Assembly: GCA_965247295.1 (NCBI GenBank)
Contig: CBDFGQ010000002.1
Coordinates: 1-45,028 of the forward strand
DNA: 45,028 nt
DNA from: CBDFGQ01 sp965247295
GTDB lineage: Bacteria > Chloroflexota > Dehalococcoidia > Lucifugimonadales > JAGWBF01
Direction: 5' to 3'
Below, piece by piece: positions 15,484 through 23,806 of the stretch. Made by a program: the position numbers and the translations under genes. The stretch's first letter is position 1; every line of letters starts with the position of its first letter. The notes under the pieces are model-generated. The model was not told the DNA's origin, did not search any database, and was given only the letters and a program-made list of their open reading frames with translations.

Positions 15484-18400
15484 ATGTTCGCCCACCTCCA
15501 CGTGCACACCGAGTACAGCCTCCTGGACGGGGTCAGCCGCATTCCCAAGCTGGTGAGCCATGCCAAGGAGCTGGGCATGGAGGCCCTGGCCATCACCGAC
15601 CACGGCTCTCTGTATGGCGTGGTGGAGTTCTACTTCCAGTGCCAGGAGGCGGGGATCAGGCCCATCATCGGCTGCGAGGTATACGTGGCCCAGGGCAGCC
15701 GCCACGACAGGTCCCCGTCGGAGAGGAGCCCCTTTCACCTGACGATGCTGGCACGGAATAACCGCGGCTATCGTAACCTCATGGGGCTCGTCACCCACGC
15801 CCACCTGGAGGGCCACTACTACAGGCCCCGCATAGACCGGGAGCTACTGGAGCGGTATCACGAAGGCCTGATAGTCCTCTCTGGGTGCGCCACGGCCGAG
15901 GTGCCTCGCCTTATCGCAGAGAACCGGCTACAGGACGCCAGGGAGGCGGCCCTTTGGTATAAGGACCTACTGGGCGAAGGCGGGTTCTTCCTGGAGTTGC
16001 AGCGCCACGAGCACGTTCCCCAGCTCCCCGAGATTAACCAGGGCCTGGTTGAGATGGGCCGCGAGCTGGACATACCACTCGTCGCCACCAACGACTGCCA
16101 CTACGTCCATCAGGAGGACTCCTACCTCCAGGACGTGCTTATCTGCATCCACACCAACACGACCGTCCATGACGACAAGCGCCTCAAGATGGAGGATGAC
16201 TCCTACTACCTCAAGAGCGCGCAGGAGATGGAGGAGCTCTTCCAGGACTTCCCCGATGCCCTGAGAAATACCCAGCTCATTGCCGAGATGTGCGACGTGA
16301 AGCTGGAGACCGCCGAGCTTCATCTTCCCACGTACCCCGTGCCCGACGGCTCGGACCCAGACGAGTATCTGCGGCGCCTGTGCCAGGAGGGGTTCAGCCG
16401 CCTGTATCCCCGGCCGACGGCCCAGGCCGCGGAACGCCTGGCCTACGAGCTGGACGTGATCAGAAGTACCCAGTTTGCCAACTACTTCCTTGTGGTCTGG
16501 GACATCGCCTCCTTTGCCCGGCAGCAAAACATCCTCTTTGGTGTCAGGGGCAGCGCGGCCGCCAGCCTTGCGCTTTACTGCCTGGGCGTCACCGAAGTAG
16601 ATCCCCTGGAGTACAGGCTGGTATTCGAGCGCTTCCTCAACCTGGAGCGCAAGGAGATGCCGGACATAGATCTGGACTTCCAGGACGACAGGCGGGATGA
16701 GGTGCTGTCCTACGTCACCGACAAGTATGGCCGGGACCGGGTAGCCCAGATAATCACCTTCGGCACCCTGGGCGCCAAGGCGTCCTTGAGGGACGTGGGT
16801 CGAAGCCTGGGGATGAGCTACGCAGACGTTGATAGGGTGGCGCGTCTGGTGCCCTTCAAGGCCCGGACCCTGGAGGATGCCCTTTCCGCCAGCCACGAGC
16901 TCAGTGACATCTACCAGTCCGATGAGTCAATTCATAAACTGGTGGACACGGCCAGAGCCCTTGAGGGGACCGTTCACCACGTCAGCACCCATGCCGCTGG
17001 GGTGGTTATTTCCAGCGAGCCGCTGATGGAGTACGTGCCTCTCCAGAGGCCGGTGAAGGGCAACGGCGGCGGCCAGATAGACATGACCCAGTATTCCATG
17101 GACCCCGTGGCCAAGCTGGGGCTCCTGAAGATGGACTTCCTGGGCCTCACCAGCCTCACCATCCTCGACCGGGTCGTCGATACGGTGGAGCGGAACCGTG
17201 GCGTGAAGATCGACCTGCACGGGTTGCCTCTGGATGACGGCAAGACGTTCGAGCTGCTGTCCTCAGGTAAGACGACCGACGTATTCCAGCTTGAGAGCGC
17301 GGGAATGCAGCGGTACATCAAGGAGCTCAAGCCCTCCTCCCTTGGGGACATCGCGGCCATGATAGCCCTGTACCGTCCCGGCCCCATGGAGCACATCGAT
17401 ACGTTCATAAACGCGAAGCACGGCCGTGAGGCGATTAAGTACCCCCATCCCTCCCTCAAGGAGATCCTTGAGGAGACCCACGGCGTTATCGTCTACCAGG
17501 ACCAGGTACTCTTTATCCTCCAGGCCTTCGCCGGATACTCCCTGGGCCAGGCCGATACGGTCAGGAAGGCCATGGGCAAGAAGATACCTGAGCTGATGCG
17601 CCAGGAGCGGGAGGGGTTCTTAGACGGGGCCGTGGCCACGGGGTTTAGCAGGGAGCTGGCCCAGGAGATTTTCAACCTCATCGAGCCCTTCGCAGGCTAT
17701 GCCTTCAACAAGGCCCACAGCGTTAGCTATGCACTGATCTCCTACTGGACCGGCTATTTCAAGGCAAACTTCCCCCTCGAATATATGGCCTCGGTGCTGA
17801 ACTCCCGCCTGGACCATCCCGACAAGACCGCTAGCGCCATCAGCGAGTGCTTCCGTATGGGGATACCGGTGCTACTGCCCGACGTAAACCGCAGCGGGGT
17901 GCACTTCATCATCGACAGGGACGACGAGGACAGTCCCAGCCTTCGTTTCGGCCTGGCGGCCATCAAGAACGTTGGCGAGGGAGCAGTTACATCGATAGTA
18001 GATGAGAGGGAGAGTGGTGGACCCTTCTCCACCATAGAGGACTTCTGTAGCCGCGCGGACCTGCGTGGCCTGAATCGAAGGGCCCTGGAGAGCCTGATCA
18101 AAGGGGGCGCACTGGACTGCCTGGGTAAGCGTTGGGCGCTGCTGAATTCGGCGGAGCAGATTCTGTCTCTAGCCCAGAAGGAAGCGCATAGAAGACAGAC
18201 CGGTCAGACCAGCATGTTCGACGTACTGCCCGACCGGACGGAGGCAACGCCCGTCGGCGGGATGAGCGTCAATGGCGAGGATGGCCCGCCCAGCGAGAAG
18301 ATAGCGTGGGAAAAGGAACTACTGGGCGTGCCCCTGTCCCAGAACCCGCTGAAGGCAATGGCCCTGGTCAACTCTGAGGGAGCGATCACCTCGCGGGACC

Positions 18401-19026
18401 AGCTGGACCCTGACATGGACGGCCAGCGAATTACTGTGCTGGGGCAGCTCTCCTCGGTGTCCCAGCGTGTCACCCGGACCCAACGGCCCTACGTAATTGG
18501 TACGCTAGAGCTAGTGTACGGAAGCACCGAGGCCATAGCCTGGCCCGATGTTCTGGAAAGGACCCGCGACGTCTGGGAGGAGGGGAATCTACTGCTCGTA
18601 TCGGGCAGGCTAAAGGTACGAGGCGACGAGCTATCGGTACACTGTGACGAGGCGACCCTGTACTCGGAAGAGTACCGGTCGGGAAACGGGTCCGGCGCTA
18701 TCAGCACGGATGGGCAGCGTGGGACGAATCACGTCCAGGAGCAGCCACGTAGCCTGCTGATCAGCTTCGTGGAATCGGAAGATGCGGAGGAAGATGCTCA
18801 CCGGCTCCGGGAAGCGCTCCGTACCACCCTGGAGTACTCGGGGAGCGACCGGGTCCGGCTGGAGATCTCCACCAACGGCAAGAGGGTGCTCATGGACCTG
18901 CCCACGGTAACCACATCCTATTGCCCAGAGCTATGCCGCCGGCTTGAGGAGCTGCTGGGTACGGGGTCCGTGGATGTGGGAAACATAGCAGTGGCCGACC
19001 ATGACCCAGGACTGTCCCTACCCTAA
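15484..19026 (+). CDS. dnaE: DNA polymerase III alpha subunit
   Basis: The catalytic subunit of the replicative polymerase, 1,180 residues, DnaE1 type. The N-terminal PHP domain (about 1-270) keeps its metal-ligand motifs HLHVH, TDHGSL, GCEVYV, SGC and NDCHY, so it may be an active PHP proofreading exonuclease. The palm carries PDIDLDF (Asp394, Asp396) and KMDFLG (Asp551), the three catalytic aspartates. FNKAHSVSYALISYWTGYFK lies just before the beta-binding and helix-hairpin-helix region. An OB fold (ITVLGQLSSVSQRVTRTQRP) lies near residue 985. The C-terminal tail matches the tau-binding region. The stop overlaps the convergent ogt gene by 4 bases. Confidence 0.97.
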   Translation: MFAHLHVHTEYSLLDGVSRIPKLVSHAKELGMEALAITDHGSLYGVVEFYFQCQEAGIRPIIGCEVYVAQGSRHDRSPSERSPFHLTMLARNNRGYRNLMGLVTHAHLEGHYYRPRIDRELLERYHEGLIVLSGCATAEVPRLIAENRLQDAREAALWYKDLLGEGGFFLELQRHEHVPQLPEINQGLVEMGRELDIPLVATNDCHYVHQEDSYLQDVLICIHTNTTVHDDKRLKMEDDSYYLKSAQEMEELFQDFPDALRNTQLIAEMCDVKLETAELHLPTYPVPDGSDPDEYLRRLCQEGFSRLYPRPTAQAAERLAYELDVIRSTQFANYFLVVWDIASFARQQNILFGVRGSAAASLALYCLGVTEVDPLEYRLVFERFLNLERKEMPDIDLDFQDDRRDEVLSYVTDKYGRDRVAQIITFGTLGAKASLRDVGRSLGMSYADVDRVARLVPFKARTLEDALSASHELSDIYQSDESIHKLVDTARALEGTVHHVSTHAAGVVISSEPLMEYVPLQRPVKGNGGGQIDMTQYSMDPVAKLGLLKMDFLGLTSLTILDRVVDTVERNRGVKIDLHGLPLDDGKTFELLSSGKTTDVFQLESAGMQRYIKELKPSSLGDIAAMIALYRPGPMEHIDTFINAKHGREAIKYPHPSLKEILEETHGVIVYQDQVLFILQAFAGYSLGQADTVRKAMGKKIPELMRQEREGFLDGAVATGFSRELAQEIFNLIEPFAGYAFNKAHSVSYALISYWTGYFKANFPLEYMASVLNSRLDHPDKTASAISECFRMGIPVLLPDVNRSGVHFIIDRDDEDSPSLRFGLAAIKNVGEGAVTSIVDERESGGPFSTIEDFCSRADLRGLNRRALESLIKGGALDCLGKRWALLNSAEQILSLAQKEAHRRQTGQTSMFDVLPDRTEATPVGGMSVNGEDGPPSEKIAWEKELLGVPLSQNPLKAMALVNSEGAITSRDQLDPDMDGQRITVLGQLSSVSQRVTRTQRPYVIGTLELVYGSTEAIAWPDVLERTRDVWEEGNLLLVSGRLKVRGDELSVHCDEATLYSEEYRSGNGSGAISTDGQRGTNHVQEQPRSLLISFVESEDAEEDAHRLREALRTTLEYSGSDRVRLEISTNGKRVLMDLPTVTTSYCPELCRRLEELLGTGSVDVGNIAVADHDPGLSLP

Positions 19027-19538
19027 GGTCTACATCCCGCAGAACGGCGTTCTAATTCCAGAAGACGGGCTTTGATGGCCAGTCCCCCGGCGTAGCCGTG
19101 CAGACCCCCATCGCTGCCGATGACTCTATGGCAAGGTATGATCACCGCCAGACGGTTTCGGGCCATGGCCAGGCCTGCCGCCCGGAAGGCGCCGGGCCTG
19201 CCTGCCGCGGCGGCGAGCCAGGCGTAGCTTCGAGTCTCCCCGGGAGGTATGGTCCGGCACTTCTCCCAGGCTGCTCGGAAAAAGGGTGGCGCGTCGGCCA
19301 GGTCGAGGGCCACGTCATTCAGGGAACTCTTCTCGCCACGGGCGTAGCCCTCCAACTGGGCGCGGATGCTATCTAGAGCGGCGGGATCGTGCCTGGCCCG
19401 CCGTATCACAGGTCCTAGCTCTTCCAGGGCTTCCTGTGGGGAAGCTCTCAAGGTCAGCCTGCTCAATCCCTGCGGAGTGGCCAGGGCCCCCATCCATCCC
19501 AGCTCGGTCAGGAAGATATCGTAATACAGCTGATCCAT
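19023..19538 (-). CDS. ogt: Methylated-DNA--protein-cysteine methyltransferase (O6-alkylguanine repair)
   Basis: This suicide enzyme removes alkyl groups from O6-alkylguanine by transfer to its own cysteine. From ATG 19538 (AGGAG 10 bases upstream) it has 171 residues. A longer frame to 19598 has no RBS. The active-site motif is IIPCHRVIG, with acceptor Cys136. The GETRSYAWLAAAAGRPGAFR helix-turn-helix region with the Arg finger (AFRAAGLAMARN), and the C-terminal GGLHGYAGG loop, are present. The N-terminal domain is short and divergent, as in many bacterial Ogt proteins. It converges on dnaE with overlapping stops (19023-19026), so run-through transcription would be antisense for both. Confidence 0.94.
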   Translation of the reverse strand: MDQLYYDIFLTELGWMGALATPQGLSRLTLRASPQEALEELGPVIRRARHDPAALDSIRAQLEGYARGEKSSLNDVALDLADAPPFFRAAWEKCRTIPPGETRSYAWLAAAAGRPGAFRAAGLAMARNRLAVIIPCHRVIGSDGGLHGYAGGLAIKARLLELERRSAGCRP

Positions 19539-19591
19539 GTATGCTTGGCTCCTGCGATAGCTAGCGCTTCCCGTGACACCCTCGACGGGTC

Positions 19592-19617
19592 GACGCATCC
19601 CAGCGGAGCGAAGCGTC
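19592..19617. repeat. Short intergenic inverted repeat
   Basis: GACGC (19592-19596) pairs with GCGTC (19613-19617) around CAGCGGAGCGAA. The GGAGCGAAGCGTC part resembles one arm of the REP-like hairpin at 13913-13979, suggesting a decayed family member. Confidence 0.35.
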
Positions 19618-19732
19618 TAACCGCGTACAGGACTAGACCTGGCCTTTATCAGGAGGTAAAAGCCTACCTCACGCAAATGTCGAAGTCAACGTGGCGTCTG
19701 GGCCCATCAATTTCGCCAGTTGAAACGCGTAG

Positions 19733-19738
19733 TATAAT
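19733..19738 (+). promoter_or_regulatory. -10 element upstream of the thioredoxin-like gene
   Basis: A perfect TATAAT, 66 bases before the ATG at 19805. No convincing -35 stands at 16-18 bases, so this is a partial prediction. Confidence 0.4.
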
Positions 19739-19804
19739 ACCCGTAAACTTCTCGATTGGCGGGGCGTCAATCCCTAGTCCAAGTACCGCCGTAGTATTCA
19801 ACTG

Positions 19805-21028
19805 ATGAACTGGACAAAGAATACCCTTCTCCTGCCGGTGGTCGGCGCTATTGTCATTGGAGTCATCGTTGTAGCAGCGAACGCCTGTGGCGGCGAGCCT
19901 TCTGAAGTTGCGTCCGAGGAGCCGGCGGCGGTCTCGGATGCACCTGCCGGGCCTGAGGTAGCGACGCCCACATCCCGCCCGGCAGAGGGCCCCCTGGCCG
20001 AGGAAGTTGCAGGCATAGCAGCGTGGGTCAACTCCCAACCCCTCAAGATCGCGGAACTCAGAGGAAAGATCGTGCTGGTGGACTTCTGGACCTATACCTG
20101 TGTCAATTGTATTCGCACCTTCCCCTATCTAAAGCTATGGCACGCCAAGTACGCAGATGACGGGCTGGTGATCCTGGGCGTGCACACCCCGGAGTTCAAG
20201 TTCGAGGAAAAGCTAGACAACGTCCGGCAGGCGGTGGACCGGTACGGGATAGGGTGGCCGGTGGCCCTCGACAACGAGTACGAGACCTGGTACGCCTACA
20301 ACAACCGTTTCTGGCCCGCCAAGTACCTCATAGACAAGGACGGGGTCATCCGCTACAAACACTTTGGCGAGGGTGCCTACGCCAAGACGGAGACGAAGAT
20401 CCGCGAGCTTCTCGAGGAGGCTGGGGCGGACCTGTCCCAGCTCGACGCCGATCTGCCCGTCGACCAGGCCGTCGACCACTCCTACCTGGCCAATCCCTCC
20501 GCTCAGATAACCCGGGAGCTCTATGCCGGGTGGCAACGGGGATACCGGGACGTCCAGTTTGGGAGCAGCGGCTACGTCGCGAATCCCCAATACTACTCCG
20601 CCCGAGACAAGTTGGTTACCTACGAGGACCCGGGCGATCACGAGCGTCACATTATCTACCTGCAGGGGCCGTGGCACAGCGGACCGGAGAGTCTACGCCA
20701 CGGTCGCCAGACCTCGGACCACGAGGACTATATCGCCCTCAGGTTCTCGGCCAAGAGTGTCAACGCCGTGATCAGGCCCGACGGCCTGGAGAGCGGGATG
20801 TTGAAGGTCCTGGTTACCCTGGACGGCCAGCACCTGACCGATACCAATAAGGGTGAAGACGTGGTCATCGAGGAGGATGGGCGCAGCTTCCTGTACGTTG
20901 ACGTCTCAAGGATGTATTCGGTAGTAGATGCGGGGGAGTACGGCTCTTATGAGCTGAAGCTGAGCTCCAATTCACCCCATTTCGCGCTCTTCGCCTTTAC
21001 CTTCGGGGTGTATGAGTCTGGCGTGTAG
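19805..21028 (+). CDS. DipZ/TlpA-like thioredoxin-domain lipoprotein or membrane-anchored protein
   Basis: 407 residues. The N-terminus is a hydrophobic anchor (about 7-27) ending in AANAC, a weak lipobox, followed by a low-complexity Ala/Glu/Pro linker. A TlpA/redoxin domain follows (about 65-220) with the redox motif CVNC at 99-102 (in VDFWTYTCVNCIRTFPYL) and the cis-Pro segment NRFWPAKYLID. The C-terminal domain (about 245-400) matches the beta-rich module found after thioredoxin domains in DipZ-type proteins. It probably acts outside the membrane in thiol-disulphide exchange or cytochrome c maturation. No CcdA-like membrane partner is adjacent. Confidence 0.85.
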   Translation: MNWTKNTLLLPVVGAIVIGVIVVAANACGGEPSEVASEEPAAVSDAPAGPEVATPTSRPAEGPLAEEVAGIAAWVNSQPLKIAELRGKIVLVDFWTYTCVNCIRTFPYLKLWHAKYADDGLVILGVHTPEFKFEEKLDNVRQAVDRYGIGWPVALDNEYETWYAYNNRFWPAKYLIDKDGVIRYKHFGEGAYAKTETKIRELLEEAGADLSQLDADLPVDQAVDHSYLANPSAQITRELYAGWQRGYRDVQFGSSGYVANPQYYSARDKLVTYEDPGDHERHIIYLQGPWHSGPESLRHGRQTSDHEDYIALRFSAKSVNAVIRPDGLESGMLKVLVTLDGQHLTDTNKGEDVVIEEDGRSFLYVDVSRMYSVVDAGEYGSYELKLSSNSPHFALFAFTFGVYESGV

Positions 21029-21074
21029 GGATTCCCCCTAGCGGCCATCATGAAATGCACCGCTGCGGTTCGTT

Positions 21075-21157
21075 AAGCCTGTCCTGAGCCAGCCGAAGGG
21101 CTTGTCACGGGCGGGCGCGGCTAAACTCCGCTCATCCTGAGCATGTCGAAGGATGAG
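21075..21157. repeat. Intergenic palindrome pair (CTGAGC..TCGAAGG family)
   Basis: Two hairpins stand side by side: AAGCC (21075) pairing with GGCTT (ending 21103), and the strong CTCATCCT (21131-21138) with AGGATGAG (21150-21157). The loop and stem of the second carry the same core as 101-124. They lie between the thioredoxin-like gene and the Rph-like gene. Confidence 0.65.
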
Positions 21158-21263
21158 AACGTGGGATTTTGGGGCCGCTTGTAAGAGGATTTGGCGCCGT
21201 CCAGGTACCGGAGGCGGCGCAGCCGCATAGGTTCCAGGTACGAACGCTCGGCGAGGAAAAAGG

Positions 21264-23806
21264 ATGCCCTGGGTGGTACGGCACGGTGACTCGTCCCATG
21301 ACCCTGCCACGCTGGGGGGCAAGGGCGCATCTCTTTGGTCTCTACTGGATGGAGGTTTCCCGGTCCCTCCCGCCCTCTGCATCACCGCCGAGTCCCGCCG
21401 CCTCTGGCTTGAGGTTGGTCAGCCCGACCATCCGCCCGAGGAGGTGTTGGAGGAGCTGGCGGTGGCCCTGGAGGGGTTGGCATCTCTGTCCTGGTCTCAG
21501 GACTCATACGCCGTTCGGTCATCGGCCGTAGCCGAGGACTCGTTCGGCGCTTCCTTCGCCGGTCAACTGCGGACTGAGCTCTGCGTTCCGGGCAGCCAAG
21601 TCCCGAGCACGGTGGTCTCGGTATGGCGGTCCGCCGATGCCCCAGATGTCGTTGCCTACAGCGACCGGATGGGTCTTGGCCCGGGGTCCATGGCGGTGGT
21701 GGTCCAGCCCATGGTGCCGGCCGAGGCGTCGGGTGTCGTCTTCACCGCTGAACCGATTACTGGCGATCCGGACCGCGTGGTGATCGACGTCGGCTGGGGC
21801 CTGGGGGAAGGAGTTGTGAAGGGGCTGATAGCGCCGGCCACTGGGTGGTTGACCGGGACTCCGGTCGGATCCTGGAGTCCCGGGTGGGCGATAAGGCGCT
21901 AACGGTAGCGGCGGCTGGAGATAAGACCGAGACCGTACCTACTCCACGGGACCGGGCCGCGGTCCTTACCATGACTCCGACCCAGGTAACCGAGCTGTCC
22001 CGTTTGGCCCTACGGGTGGAATCACATTTCGGCTCGCCTCAGGACATAGAATGGGCCTGGAGTGATGGCAGGTTCTGGCTCCTTCAGTCACGGCCCATAA
22101 CCATTCGCCCTATCGAGGGCTGGGTCTCGGAGTTTGACTCGGATACCGACCCAGAAACGACGTGGACCGCGTCCAACATCCAGGAGGTGTTGCCGGCCAC
22201 AGTTACACCCTTGGACTGGTCCCTGTTCAGCGAGCGGCAGAACTACGCCCTGCGTAAGCCCTTTCTGGAGAACCACACACTGAGGGACCCCACCACCGAG
22301 TTCGTTGCCCTTTTCTACAACAGGGCTTTCGCCAACGTCAGCGCCCTGAGGAGCGTTGCCTCTCGCGCGTTAGGCACCTCCCCCGAGGCGGTTGACGAGC
22401 AGTACCTCGGGGTTGCCCGGAACCCCAGCCGAGGTTTCAAGTGGCCGTCGGTCCGCCAGTTGATGGCGTACGTGGACACCACACCACGCATCATCCGTTT
22501 TCTTTACCGCACCGGCAGGCAGGTCCCGGCGGCGGAAGCGGAACTGCGGCCATGGCTGGACGCGGCCCGGCGGGATGATCTAACGGCCCTTTCTGCGGCT
22601 GATTTGCTGGCCAAGATTCACGAGGCCAACGGCCGCTGCCGGGAGATGGCGGCCCTCCACATCTCCACGACCTCGGGCGCCAGCATCTACTTTGAGACCC
22701 TGGGGCGGTTTCTGAGGGGGCAGTTCGGGACGGAGGGCCAGGAGATCCAGGCCAGTCTGGTCACCGGACTGAACCATGTCTCCAGCAGCCTTCCTGCCCT
22801 GGAACTGTCCCGGCTGGCCATGCTGGCGGCAGGTGACGTAGAGCTGAGCGAAGTGCTGGATGGCCCTGACGCGTGGCGTAGAATTCAGGAACTTAGGAGC
22901 CCCTCCTCGGCCGAGTTTCAGGCGCGCCTGGCCCGATTCCTGGATACGTATGGGCACCACGGCGCGAGGGAACAGGAGATGGCGGAGCCCGCGTGGGAAG
23001 AGGACCCCAACGGTGTCCTGGCCCTACTCCACAAGTACATGGAGGCCTTGCCTGGGGGGGAGGCAGAACGGGTAACGGCCCGGCAGTCGGCTAGGCGCTT
23101 GGCCACCACTCGGGAGGTTAAGCGCCGTCTGGACCCCCTGCGGCGATTGATTTTTCGGTTCCTCTTACGGCAGGCCCAGACCTACGTGGCGCTTCGGGAG
23201 CAGACCAAGTCCCTGTGGATGGAGGTGAACCACTGCCTGCGAAGAACATTCAGAGAGCTCGGCCGGCGCCTGGCTGAGGAGGGGACGCTGGCCGACTCCC
23301 GCGATCTGTACTTCCTTACCTTTCCCGAGATCAAGCGCCTCGTCAGTTCTAGTGGTCGTGGGCTGGACGCGGACGCTCGGATACGGCGACGCCGGTACGA
23401 GTACGGCCGCAACCAGGGGGTGAGACTACCCGAGGCTTTCCAGGGGAGGCCCAACCCATTGCCGGTAGAGTCCCCCCAGGCGGCGGGCCCGGTCCTCCGG
23501 GGGATACCGGTGAGCCCGGGCACGGTCACGGGACCCGCTCGCGTTATCCTCGACCCCCGTGGGGACCCCGAGATCCGTCCTGGTGAGGTCCTGGTGGCCC
23601 CGGTCACTGACGTGGGCTGGACACCCCTGTTCCTGCTTGCCGCGGGGCTGGTCGTGGACATAGGCGGTCCCCTTTCCCACGGCTCTATCGTGGCTAGGGA
23701 GTATGGCCTGCCCTCGGTGGTCAACGTCAAGGTCGCCACCAGGCTTGTACGCACCGGCCAGACCATCACGGTTAACGGCTCTACAGGTGAGGTCACTCTC
23801 GGCTGA
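21264..23806 (+). pseudogene. Rifampicin phosphotransferase / PEP-synthase-like enzyme, frameshifted
   Basis: ORF 21264-21902 is the N-terminal ATP-grasp part (GGKGASLWSLLDGGFPVPPA, YAVRSSAVAEDSFGASFAGQ, GWGLGEGVVKGLIAP). The ORF covering 21845-23806 continues with VVDRDSGRILESRVG, a middle domain, and the C-terminal swivelling His domain with GGPLSHGSIVAREYGLP. The frames differ by one base. Inserting one A between 21837 and 21838 would give GLIAPDHWVVDRDSG, exactly the family pattern, so a single-base deletion is the simplest cause. The restored length is about 847 residues, normal for Rph, which inactivates rifamycins with ATP. Related PEP-utilising enzymes act on other substrates, so the substrate is open. 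The stop overlaps the next gene's first ATG. Confidence 0.82.
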
